NCBI GenBank assembly: GCA_028683385.1
Contig: JAQUIJ010000002.1
Span: 434,001 to 498,000, forward strand
DNA from: Prolixibacteraceae bacterium
Lineage (GTDB): Bacteria > Bacteroidota > Bacteroidia > Bacteroidales > Prolixibacteraceae
Length of the DNA stretch: 64,000 nucleotides
Direction: 5' to 3'
The number at the start of each line of letters is the position of its first letter. Position 1 is the first letter of the stretch. Below the pieces are notes generated by a model. The model saw only the letters and a program-made list of their open reading frames with translations, made no database searches and had not been told where the DNA came from. The position numbers and the translations under genes were made by a program. Shown piece by piece: positions 7,963 through 16,778 of the stretch.

Positions 7963-9828
7963 ATGGCAATTGAGGTAAAAAGAACCTTTGACATTCTTGA
8001 ATTTTGTCTCAGTAAATTTTCCAGAAAAGATGCTTTGGGTGGGAAAAATGGCGGCGATTGGTATGTATATAGTACTGCCGAATATGTCGAGAAATCGCAT
8101 CAGTTTGCAATTGGGTTAATGGCTTTGGGCCTGAAAAAAGGCGATAAAGTTGCTACCGTAACTACCAACCGGCCTGAATGGAACTTTGCCGACATGGGAC
8201 TGGCAATGACAGGAATTGTTCATGTTCCGATTTATCCGACTATTGGAGAAGATGAATACAGTTACATTCTGGAACATGCCGAAATAAAGCTTCTGCTGGT
8301 TGGCGACCGGAAATTGTACGAAAAATTAAGTCCGATTGCCGCGCAATTGCCCGCAATTACACTCATCTATTCATTCGATGAGGTGGAAGGCGTCCCTAAT
8401 TTTGACGAAATTCTGCAATTGGGAAAAGATCATCAGGAGGAATTTGGCGGTCAACTCGAAGAAATCAAAAGAGCTGTTGATCCTGAAGATTTGGCGACTA
8501 TTATTTACACCTCCGGAACTACAGGAGTTCCCAAGGGGGTGATGCTGACACATACCAATTTGGTGTCGAATTTTCTGGCCCATTCAAAGATGCACAATCT
8601 GGGAATAGATCACCGGGTGATTAGCTTCCTGCCGCTTTGCCATGTGTACGAACGCAGCGTGAATTATCATTTTCAGTACAAGGGAATGGGGATTTATTAC
8701 GTTGGAAATCTCGGGCAGATTGTTTCGGCGATCAAAGAAATAAAACCTCACATGTTTAATTCGGTTCCGCGTTTGCTCGAAAGGGTTTACGATGGATTTG
8801 TATCTAAAGGTAAGGAACTGACGGGATTGAAAAAGGTGGTTTATTTTTGGGCGCTCAGCCTGACCCGGCATTTTGAATACAACAAAAAATACAATTTGTT
8901 CCTGAAAATCAGGATTAAACTGGCAGATAAGCTAATCTATTCTAAATGGCGCGAAGCCCTTGGGGGCAACATTGTTTACGTGGTTTCGGGTGGTGCTGCG
9001 CTGCAACCGCGTATTGCGCGCGTTTTGGGAATGGCCGGAATGCTTAATCTGGAAGGGTATGGATTGACAGAAACCTCTCCGGTGATAGCCGTTAATAATC
9101 CGGCAACCCGCGAAATGAAAATTGGTACGGTTGGCGCTATATTGGAAAATGTGGAAGTGAAATTCGCCGACGACGGTGAAATCCTTGTGAAAGGTCCCAG
9201 TGTGATGAAAGGCTATTACAAAGCTCCGGAATTAACTGCCGAAGTTATTGATGAGGAAGGCTGGTTTCATACCGGCGATATTGGTATTTTGGAAGACGAT
9301 AAATTCCTGAAAATTACCGATCGCAAAAAGGAAATGTTCAAGCTTTCAGGCGGAAAGTATATTGCTCCGCAGATGATCGAGAACAAGATGAAAGCTTCGT
9401 TTTTTATTGAACAGGTGATGGTGATCGGTGCAGGTGAAAAGTTTGCCAGCGCCTTGATTTCGCCAAATTTCATGTATCTGCACGATTGGTGCAGCCAGCG
9501 AAAAATACACTTTCAGAACAACGAACAACTGATACAGAAGCCGGAAGTACTCGCTCAGTTTCAACGCGAAGTAGTTGCGATTAATAAAACCCTTGGCGAA
9601 CATGAGGAAATTAAGCGTTTCCGCTTGGTATATGATGAATGGACACCACAAGGCGGTGAGTTATCTCCAACCTTAAAGCTTAAAAGAAACTATGTCTCGG
9701 CGAAATACAAATCGATTATCGATGAGATTTATTCGGTACAGAAAATACAACCTGGAGGACGATTCCGTTTGCCAAAAATTAACCTGAACTTTGATATTAA
9801 TGAGTTTATCAAGCGGCTGAAATTGTAA
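7963..9828 (+). CDS. Long-chain acyl-CoA synthetase (AMP-binding enzyme)
   Basis: 621 residues, the usual length for FadD15-type long-chain fatty acid CoA ligases. The adenylation motifs are intact: phosphate-binding loop IIYTSGTTGVPKG near residue 185, YGLTETSP near 365, GWFHTGDIG near 428, and DRKKEMFKLSGGKYIAP near 450. It activates fatty acids as acyl-adenylates and then acyl-CoA, for beta-oxidation or lipid synthesis. It follows ccsA by 44 bases on the same strand, so the two could share a transcript, although their functions are not obviously linked. The start ATG at 7963 gives MAIEVKRTFDIL. Confidence 0.93.
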   Translation: MAIEVKRTFDILEFCLSKFSRKDALGGKNGGDWYVYSTAEYVEKSHQFAIGLMALGLKKGDKVATVTTNRPEWNFADMGLAMTGIVHVPIYPTIGEDEYSYILEHAEIKLLLVGDRKLYEKLSPIAAQLPAITLIYSFDEVEGVPNFDEILQLGKDHQEEFGGQLEEIKRAVDPEDLATIIYTSGTTGVPKGVMLTHTNLVSNFLAHSKMHNLGIDHRVISFLPLCHVYERSVNYHFQYKGMGIYYVGNLGQIVSAIKEIKPHMFNSVPRLLERVYDGFVSKGKELTGLKKVVYFWALSLTRHFEYNKKYNLFLKIRIKLADKLIYSKWREALGGNIVYVVSGGAALQPRIARVLGMAGMLNLEGYGLTETSPVIAVNNPATREMKIGTVGAILENVEVKFADDGEILVKGPSVMKGYYKAPELTAEVIDEEGWFHTGDIGILEDDKFLKITDRKKEMFKLSGGKYIAPQMIENKMKASFFIEQVMVIGAGEKFASALISPNFMYLHDWCSQRKIHFQNNEQLIQKPEVLAQFQREVVAINKTLGEHEEIKRFRLVYDEWTPQGGELSPTLKLKRNYVSAKYKSIIDEIYSVQKIQPGGRFRLPKINLNFDINEFIKRLKL

Positions 9829-9926
9829 ATGAGTTCATTGAACTTGGATCTCATCATTTGAAATCCAAAAAATAGTGTTGATTTATAGAGCTTGTTTTCG
9901 TTTAGACATGAGATTCTTATGTATAA

Positions 9927-9957
9927 TTGACTTTCTGGCTTCGATTGCATAAATTTG
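9927..9957 (+). promoter_or_regulatory. Candidate Bacteroidota promoter for the SGNH-like lipoprotein gene
   Basis: TTG at 9927-9929, a 20-base spacer and TAAATTTG at 9950-9957 match the Bacteroidota promoter layout. The predicted start near 9964 leaves no leader for the ATG at 9967, so it favours the in-frame ATG at 9997. Confidence 0.5.
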
Positions 9958-9996
9958 ATATACTGAATGCTAATTGTGGAACCTAAATTTGAGAAA

Positions 9997-10836
9997 ATGA
10001 GACGATCTTCTTTATTTTTATTGTTCCTGGTATTTTTATTAGGATGCCATTCTTCTAATACGAAAACTGAAAATAAAATGAGTTCAAAGGTTAATATAAT
10101 TTTCTTGCACCACAGTACTGGTAAGAATATCTGGAGAGGTGAAACATCCCGTATGACCTATAAAATCTTTAAAAAAGGCGATGTTCAAAAGTGGTTTTCC
10201 AGATTTAATAAGAATTATGGAACTGATTATCAGATTGAGGAAGTTTACTTTCCCAATAATGAGGGTGGCTATGGTTGGAAAAACTATCCTTACGATTACT
10301 ACAATATTTGGATTAAAAATGAAGGCGATAAAACCTTCATGAACGAACCAACTCTTGAATTACTGACAAAAAAATACAATGTTATTATTTGGAAGCACTG
10401 CTATCCAGTTAGTAATATTTTGCCGGATACAGGTAAAGGGGATGTCGATTCGGAAGAAAAGCGAATTGAAAATTACAAACTTCAATATAGTTTGTTGAAA
10501 GAAAAAATGAGATCATTCCCGAATACTAAATTTATTGTTTGGACTGGAGCGGCTTTGACCAAAGAGAGTACTACCCCGGAAAATGCCGAAAGAGCAAAAG
10601 AATTTTTTAATTGGGTTAAAGAACAGTGGGATGAACCGGGAGATAATATATTCTTATGGGATTTTAGAGAACTTGAAACGGAAAATGGATTGTATTTGAA
10701 GGATGAATACGCTGCAAGTCCTGCCGATTCGCATCCTGGCAAAGCCTTTGCGTCAAAGGTTGCCCCATATATGTGTCAAAGAATTGTTGATGTTGTAGAA
10801 GGGAGAGGAGACGTCGCTTCAAAAACGGGACAATAG
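9997..10836 (+). CDS. Putative SGNH-like hydrolase lipoprotein
   Basis: 279 residues from the ATG at 9997. An in-frame ATG at 9967 would add ten residues but would bury the signal peptide and sit on the predicted transcription start. The N-terminus is a lipoprotein signal: two arginines, a hydrophobic core and the lipobox LLGC with Cys17, so it should be membrane-anchored. The body starts IIFLHHSTGKNIW, where Ser40 could be a nucleophile, and ends with DSHPGKAFASKV, where Asp244 and His246 resemble the D-x-x-H block of SGNH/GDSL esterases. Substrate unknown; carbohydrate or lipid deacylation is a guess. It lies 83 bases upstream of the propeller sensor kinase on the same strand. Confidence 0.65.
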   Translation: MRRSSLFLLFLVFLLGCHSSNTKTENKMSSKVNIIFLHHSTGKNIWRGETSRMTYKIFKKGDVQKWFSRFNKNYGTDYQIEEVYFPNNEGGYGWKNYPYDYYNIWIKNEGDKTFMNEPTLELLTKKYNVIIWKHCYPVSNILPDTGKGDVDSEEKRIENYKLQYSLLKEKMRSFPNTKFIVWTGAALTKESTTPENAERAKEFFNWVKEQWDEPGDNIFLWDFRELETENGLYLKDEYAASPADSHPGKAFASKVAPYMCQRIVDVVEGRGDVASKTGQ

Positions 10837-10919
10837 AGAATGAGCTATCTCTGATGAAATTTCTTCTTCTTTTTGAAGAACTAGATATACAATCTTGGTT
10901 AATGAGATGATTGGAATTT

Positions 10920-13900
10920 ATGAAGAGACTCCTAAGTATACTTATTTTCAGTTTTATACTGTTGATTAATGGTTATTCTCAGCATTATATCTTTACCAAT
11001 TATTCAATCAATAACGGACTTTCCCAAAGTGTAGTTAATTGCCTTTTTCAGGATTCGAAAGGTTATATCTGGATTGGCACCCAGAACGGACTTAACCGCT
11101 TTAATGGCGAAACATTTGATGTTTTTAGTTATAATCCTGCCGACTCCGGTTCTATTTCGAACAACTGGGTTTATGCCATCGCAGAAGATACTCACGGAAA
11201 TTTATGGGTTGGCACAAAAGACGGATTAAATAAATATCTGCCTGATCAGAACAAATTTCAACGAATTGCCTATCAGACCAGCTTCACTTATGATATTACC
11301 CAATACAGTTATGATGTTATTTGTTTGAAGAATGGCCAGGTTTTAATCAATACTCCACCAGTTATTTCTATTTATGATCCTCAAAAAGAAAGTTTTACAC
11401 ATTTTCAAAGTAAACTGAAATATGACGGATCGGTAAAGGATGTTAAAATACCAATCGTTGAAGATGAGGATGGTCAGATTTGGATTGGCTCCACCAAAGG
11501 GTTGGCTGCATTTTCCCTTCAAACAAAGGGATTTCGCTATTTTTCATTCAAAAAGAATCGTGACGTTGTTGATGATGTTAGTGTTACAGCAATATTCAAA
11601 GATAAAAAGGGGAAACTTTGGGTTGGGACCACTTCCGGATTGTTTAACTACAATTCTGTTTCAAATCATTTTGAAGAATTTCAATTCTCCCGGGGGGCGT
11701 CCAAGAGAGTTTTTTTTGAAAATATTTGTATACGATCAATTCTTGAAGATAAAAGCGGTAACCTGATCATTGGTACTGAAGGTAACGGTTTGTATGTTGT
11801 TTCGCTGTATTCAAGCCTGGTTGCCGTTCAAAATTACACCACCGATAACAGCGAAATAGGCCATAATATTGTACAATCGCTAATCATCGATCGGTCCGAA
11901 AATCTTTGGATTGGCACCTTGCAGGGGATCAGTAAAACCGATTTAAAGAAAAAGAAATTTAGTCTTTATCGGAAAAGTAATTCACCAAACTCATTAGATC
12001 TTTTGGGAAATGTGATTGCATCTTTGTACAAAGACGATGATGGTACACTGTGGGTGGGAAATTGGGGGCAGGGATTGAACCTGATAAACCGAAATACTGG
12101 TGAGGTAGAACATTTTTCAACCCAGCTAACCGGAAATCATCACCTGTCGAATGACTTTATCCATGTGATCTTTAAAGACTCCGAGCATCGTATTTGGCTG
12201 GGAACACGCAACGGAATCCTTATCTATGACCAGCCAGACAATAAATTTGTTCCCTGGCAGGAGTATTTCAAAAACACAGCATTGCCAACATTTAATCAGC
12301 TTCGGATATACATGATTATTCAGGACCGATCGTCTAATTACTGGATTGGCACCCAGAATGGACTTTATAAAATCAATCTTGAAAAATCGTCTGTCGAAGT
12401 TTTTCAGAAAGAACTCGACCTGAATCATCAGTTGAGTTCAAATCTGATCTATTGTTTACTTGAAGATTCCGATGGCCTGATTTGGATTGCCACAGTTAGT
12501 GGATTAGATGTGTACAATCCGGTTACACATGAAATAAAGCACTTCAGGAAAGAAGAAAAAGGATTGAGTGACGATTTTGTTATATCGCTTTGCGAAAATC
12601 GCAATGGCCGAATATGGATTGGCACCAGCACGTATGTAAATGTGTACAGTAAAAAGGACTCAACGTTCACCTATTATTCGCAGGAACAGGGTTTGCCAAA
12701 CAACCGGATATTTGAAATCATAAAAGATAAAAAGAACGATCTGTGGGTTGCCACTGGAAAAGGATTATGCCGGTTTGACGAAAAACAAAACTCCTTTCAC
12801 ACCTTTACTCTTGAAGATGGGTTACAGAGCCTTGAGTTCAATTTAAGGGCAGCGTATGCTTGCCCCGATGGCGAAATGTTAATGGGTGGCATGAATGGCT
12901 TTAATTCTTTTTATCCCGATTCTATTTCTAAGAATCCATATATTCCAAACCTGGTTTTTACCGCTTTCTATAAGACAAAAGGCAATTCCAAAGAGTATGT
13001 CAATTTGAATGAATCTCCGGAAGTTGTACTAAATCATACTGTTAATTCTTTTACTATCGAATTTGCGGCGTTGGAATACACCAATCCCCAACGAAACAAC
13101 TATGCCTATCAAATGGAAGGGATTTCTGATGAATGGGTGAATATCGGGAACCGGAAATTTGTTCCGTTTTCAGCGCTTCAGGCAGGTGAGTATACCTTTA
13201 AAGTAAGAGGATCAAATAACGACGGTGTATGGAATAATAACGAAATAAGCATCAAAATCAGGATTCTTCCTCCCTGGTGGAAAAGTATTTATGCCTATTT
13301 CTCATACCTGGTTTTAATTGTTTTGGCTATATTTATTTACATAAAATTACGTGAAAGAAAACTAAAGCATGACAAAAAGATCCTAAAACAAAAAGTGAAA
13401 GAACGTACACTTCAGATTGAGGAAAAGAATCGGTTAATCGTTTCACAAAACCAGGAATTGAAAGAGCTGAATCGTACCAAGGATAAGCTTTTCTCCATCA
13501 TTGGCCACGATCTTGGTAACCAGTTCAATATTATTGTTGGTTATTCGGAAGTTCTGCTTTCTGATTTTAAAAAGTTGGATGCCAGTAAGGTTGAATATCA
13601 TTTAAACAATATTAATAAATCATCCATACATGCCTATGAATTGCTGGAAAACCTGTTGACATGGTCGAAAATGCAAACCAATTCGATACAATTCAATCCG
13701 CAACAATTTCATATTCAGGAGAAAATAGCAGAGTCACTTGAATTAATGGAAGGAGCATGCACGAAAAAGCACATTCAGATTAAAGTCATCGGGAAGAAAG
13801 ATCTATCGGTTTTCGCCGATGTAAACATGTTTTCAACCGTATTTCGGAATTTAGTTTCAAATGCTATCAAATTTACACGCGAGAATGGAAGTATTTCAAT

Positions 13901-14162
13901 ATCCATTCAAAAGAAGGATGACTTTTGCGAAATTGTGGTAAAGGATAACGGTATAGGAATTTCAGAGGATAACATCCGGAAAATATTCCGGATAGACAGT
14001 AACCATTCGACTTTAGGAACAAATGGAGAAAAAGGAACAGGCTTAGGATTAGTTCTTTGCAAGGAATTTGTTGAGAAGCATAATGGAAAAATTTCGGTCG
14101 AAAGCGTGGTCGGAAAAGGAAGTAAATTTAGTTTTACCTTACCCATGGAAAATCAATTTTGA
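10920..14162 (+). CDS. Membrane sensor histidine kinase with two-component-regulator propeller
   Basis: 1080 residues from the ATG at 10920; the TTG nine bases earlier is less likely. A signal peptide is followed by about 14 propeller repeats of the type GYIWIGTQNGLNRF up to about residue 660. A Y_Y_Y domain comes next (about 685-780), then one membrane helix (about 790-810) and a coiled coil. The kinase core has the H box SIIGHDLGNQFN near 860, N box NAIKFT near 980, VKDNGIGISEDN, and GTGLGL near 1040. Unlike hybrid regulators of this group it has no receiver or AraC domain, so its partner regulator must be encoded elsewhere. Such periplasmic propellers usually sense glycan fragments; the ligand here is unknown. 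Confidence 0.93.
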   Translation: MKRLLSILIFSFILLINGYSQHYIFTNYSINNGLSQSVVNCLFQDSKGYIWIGTQNGLNRFNGETFDVFSYNPADSGSISNNWVYAIAEDTHGNLWVGTKDGLNKYLPDQNKFQRIAYQTSFTYDITQYSYDVICLKNGQVLINTPPVISIYDPQKESFTHFQSKLKYDGSVKDVKIPIVEDEDGQIWIGSTKGLAAFSLQTKGFRYFSFKKNRDVVDDVSVTAIFKDKKGKLWVGTTSGLFNYNSVSNHFEEFQFSRGASKRVFFENICIRSILEDKSGNLIIGTEGNGLYVVSLYSSLVAVQNYTTDNSEIGHNIVQSLIIDRSENLWIGTLQGISKTDLKKKKFSLYRKSNSPNSLDLLGNVIASLYKDDDGTLWVGNWGQGLNLINRNTGEVEHFSTQLTGNHHLSNDFIHVIFKDSEHRIWLGTRNGILIYDQPDNKFVPWQEYFKNTALPTFNQLRIYMIIQDRSSNYWIGTQNGLYKINLEKSSVEVFQKELDLNHQLSSNLIYCLLEDSDGLIWIATVSGLDVYNPVTHEIKHFRKEEKGLSDDFVISLCENRNGRIWIGTSTYVNVYSKKDSTFTYYSQEQGLPNNRIFEIIKDKKNDLWVATGKGLCRFDEKQNSFHTFTLEDGLQSLEFNLRAAYACPDGEMLMGGMNGFNSFYPDSISKNPYIPNLVFTAFYKTKGNSKEYVNLNESPEVVLNHTVNSFTIEFAALEYTNPQRNNYAYQMEGISDEWVNIGNRKFVPFSALQAGEYTFKVRGSNNDGVWNNNEISIKIRILPPWWKSIYAYFSYLVLIVLAIFIYIKLRERKLKHDKKILKQKVKERTLQIEEKNRLIVSQNQELKELNRTKDKLFSIIGHDLGNQFNIIVGYSEVLLSDFKKLDASKVEYHLNNINKSSIHAYELLENLLTWSKMQTNSIQFNPQQFHIQEKIAESLELMEGACTKKHIQIKVIGKKDLSVFADVNMFSTVFRNLVSNAIKFTRENGSISISIQKKDDFCEIVVKDNGIGISEDNIRKIFRIDSNHSTLGTNGEKGTGLGLVLCKEFVEKHNGKISVESVVGKGSKFSFTLPMENQF

Positions 14163-14213
14163 ACTAAATTAGGTTGGGAAAGATATTGTGAGGCAAATAA
14201 ATATAATATTCAA

Positions 14214-14591
14214 ATGAACTCAAACGCACCAATCACCATTGACGAGTATATTGCAGGTTTTCCTGTTGATATACAGTTGATTCTGGATCAAGTCAGATCT
14301 ACGATCAAACAAGCGGCACCAGACGCAGAAGAATCTATTTGCTACGGTATGCCTGCCTACAAAGCTTACGGAAAACCTTTGGTGTATTTTGCTGCATTTA
14401 AAAATCACATTGGCTTTTATGCCACACCAAGCGGACATGCTGAATTTGCTAAAGAACTTTCGAAGTACAAGCAGGGGAAGGGGTCTGTCCAGTTTCCGAT
14501 TGATCAGCCCATGCCATTAACTTTAATCGCCCAGATCGTTGAATTCAGAGTGATTGAGAATCAGGAAAAGGCGAAAGCCAAAAGGAAATAG
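14214..14591 (+). CDS. DUF1801 family protein
   Basis: 125 residues of the DUF1801 / YdhG-like family: TIDEYIAGFP at the start, then AAPDAEESICYGMPAYK and the GHIGFYATPSG-like segment (here NHIGFYATPSG). These are small soluble proteins related to the frataxin-like fold, and their biochemical role is not established. It follows the kinase by 51 bases and ends at a bidirectional terminator shared with the convergent DEAD-box helicase. Confidence 0.88.
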   Translation: MNSNAPITIDEYIAGFPVDIQLILDQVRSTIKQAAPDAEESICYGMPAYKAYGKPLVYFAAFKNHIGFYATPSGHAEFAKELSKYKQGKGSVQFPIDQPMPLTLIAQIVEFRVIENQEKAKAKRK

Positions 14592-14595
14592 GTAA

Positions 14596-14637
14596 AAAAA
14601 TCCCGAATCTCAAGTTAACCTGAAATCCGGGATTTTT
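14596..14637. terminator. Bidirectional terminator between DUF1801 gene and DEAD-box helicase
   Basis: A perfect 10-bp stem, aaaaatcccg/cgggattttt, has A-rich and T-rich ends suited to both convergent genes. Confidence 0.75.
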
Positions 14638-14657
14638 AAATCTGATACTATCGTGTG

Positions 14658-16433
14658 TTAGTTTCTTCTGCGTCTTGGGCGATCGCTACGGTCGTTAAAA
14701 CCACCTTCGCGACTGCGTCCTTCTCTTGGACGTCCACCGCCATATCCGCCACCGCTGCTTTCTCTGCGGAATGATCCGCCTTCGCGTGATGATGCTGGTT
14801 GTCCTTCGATGGATTGCACTTTGCCAATGTTGATGACATGGCCTTCAATCACCTGGTTATTCAATGCATTTACCAGATCTTTTTCGAATGCGCTGTCAAC
14901 CTCGAAGAACGAGAATTTACGTTGAATGTCAATTTTCCCGATTTCGATGTTCCGACGGTTCGAATATTCGTTAATCAGGCCAATCAAACCCGAAGCATTC
15001 AGGTTTTGTTTCTTTCCGGCATTAATGAATAACTTGGTAAAGCTCATGCGGTCGCCACTGCGTTCACTTCCGCGGTCGTTTCGTCCCATCGAATCGCGTC
15101 CTGCTTCAACCCTGATGTTCAAATCGCGTGCATTTTTATAGTAGTCAAGCAATTCGTTGAATTCGAGCGAAACAAAGTGTTTCACAATATCGCTGTGGGT
15201 CATTCCTTCGAATTGATCCAGAATCTGTGGAAGGTATTTCTCAACCTGGCCACTGCTGATGTCAACGTTCTTTACCCGTTCAATGAGATGAAACAATTGT
15301 TTTTCAACAATTTCTTCGCCACCCGGAACCATTTTGCGTTCAAATTTCTTGCGCGAAAGTTTTTCGATCTGTTTTAAACGTCCAGTTTCCTTCATGTTGA
15401 TGATGGTAACTGAAATACCGCTTTTGCCGGCTCTTCCGGTACGTCCGCTGCGGTGAATATACACTTCCGGATCGTCAGGCATCGAATAATTGATAACATG
15501 GCTCAATTCAGTCACGTCTAATCCACGGGCAGCAACGTCGGTTGCAACCAGCATTTGTATTTGTTTGCTTCGGAAACGTGCCATCACCTGGTCGCGCTGA
15601 GCCTGCGAAAGATCGCCATGCAAAGCGTCGGCATTGTATCCGTCGGCCATAAACATCTCGGCAACATCACGGGTTTCCATGCGGGTGCGGCAGAATACAA
15701 TGGCATAACAGTCAGGGTAATTATCTGCAATACGTTTCAACGTTGCATATTTATCTTTGGCATGAACCACATAATAATGATGTTCAACGTTTTCAGCTCC
15801 TGCATTACGTTTGCCAACCGACATTTCCAGCGCATTGTTCAGGTATTTCGATTTGATTTCAGAAATACCCAAAGGCATTGTTGCCGAAAACAGTAAAGTT
15901 TGTTTCTCTGCCGGTGTGGTAGCCAGAATGGCATCCAGTTCTTCTTTGAATCCCATGGTCAGCATTTCGTCAGCTTCGTCCAGAATCATCCAGCGAATGG
16001 CCGAAATATTGAGCAATTTCCGGCGAATCAGGTCATGAACACGTCCGGGAGTACCCACAACGATTTGTCCGCCCGATTTGAGTTCCCTGATTTGTTTGGT
16101 AATATCGGCACCACCATATACCGGAATGGTTTTAAAACCAGGAATATATGCCGAAAACTTGTCGAGGTCGCGGGTGATTTGCAGACACAATTCACGCGTT
16201 GGGCAAAGAATCAGCGACTGCACCTCTTTGATCTGCATCGAGATGTTGTTAATTACTGGTAGCCCGAATGCGGCAGTTTTACCTGTTCCGGTTTGTGCTA
16301 AAGCTACTAAATCTTGTGTTGAATTGATCAGGTGCGAAATGGTTTGCTCCTGAATAGGCGTAGGATTCTCAAATCCCATTTCTGCGATCGCCTTCAAAAT
16401 TTCCGGTTTGAGGCCGGTTTCTTCAAATGTCAT
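14658..16433 (-). CDS. deaD: DEAD-box ATP-dependent RNA helicase (CsdA/DeaD type)
   Basis: 591 residues. The RecA-like core shows the Q motif (NPTPIQEQTI), AQTGTGKT near residue 46, PTRELC, DEAD near 152, SAT near 184, VATDVAARGLDV and HRSGRTGRAG. A linker region is followed by a DbpA-like RNA-binding domain (about 475-550, with INIGKVQSIEG). The tail is rich in Gly, Arg and Ser, as in cold-shock helicases that unwind structured RNA during ribosome assembly. The leader is about 110 bases long with a small hairpin, which would fit cold-responsive control, but this is inference. It stands alone, convergent with the DUF1801 gene. Confidence 0.93.
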   Translation of the reverse strand: MTFEETGLKPEILKAIAEMGFENPTPIQEQTISHLINSTQDLVALAQTGTGKTAAFGLPVINNISMQIKEVQSLILCPTRELCLQITRDLDKFSAYIPGFKTIPVYGGADITKQIRELKSGGQIVVGTPGRVHDLIRRKLLNISAIRWMILDEADEMLTMGFKEELDAILATTPAEKQTLLFSATMPLGISEIKSKYLNNALEMSVGKRNAGAENVEHHYYVVHAKDKYATLKRIADNYPDCYAIVFCRTRMETRDVAEMFMADGYNADALHGDLSQAQRDQVMARFRSKQIQMLVATDVAARGLDVTELSHVINYSMPDDPEVYIHRSGRTGRAGKSGISVTIINMKETGRLKQIEKLSRKKFERKMVPGGEEIVEKQLFHLIERVKNVDISSGQVEKYLPQILDQFEGMTHSDIVKHFVSLEFNELLDYYKNARDLNIRVEAGRDSMGRNDRGSERSGDRMSFTKLFINAGKKQNLNASGLIGLINEYSNRRNIEIGKIDIQRKFSFFEVDSAFEKDLVNALNNQVIEGHVINIGKVQSIEGQPASSREGGSFRRESSGGGYGGGRPREGRSREGGFNDRSDRPRRRRN

Positions 16434-16550
16434 AAATTTCCTTTAAAATTGTGAATCAGTAATACACTGATCCTTGCCAATGGAAGGAGACGGGTTGATG
16501 CTCCTGCCTTAAACCAGGCAAAAAGGAAATCCGACCCCTAAAATCTGCCG

Positions 16551-16577
16551 CAAAAGTAGTTTAATTTTTTGAAAAAA
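16551..16577 (-). promoter_or_regulatory. Candidate promoter and long leader of the DEAD-box helicase
   Basis: On the minus strand TACTTTTG (16551-16558) fits TAnnTTTG, with TTTTTTC 12 bases upstream as a weak -33 element. The ~110-base leader contains the stem tgcct/aggca at 16505-16520. Confidence 0.4.
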
Positions 16578-16745
16578 TGTTATTCGGCATTTTTTGCATT
16601 CGAACAATGTCCCGTTTTAACACAAAGAAAATATTGAAGGATCAAATGGTCAAATGGTTATATGGTTTGGTTGTCAAATCGATTTTTTCACAACTATTTA
16701 GCCATTTAGCCATTAAACCATCAACCCATTTCTCCCTTTTAGGTT

Positions 16746-16753
16746 TATCTTTG
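16746..16753 (+). promoter_or_regulatory. Candidate -7 promoter box for the 16779 lipoprotein
   Basis: TATCTTTG matches TAnnTTTG 25 bases before the ATG. No clear -33 TTG is visible. Confidence 0.35.
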
Positions 16754-16778
16754 AACCCTGAATTGAAGCAAAAATACC

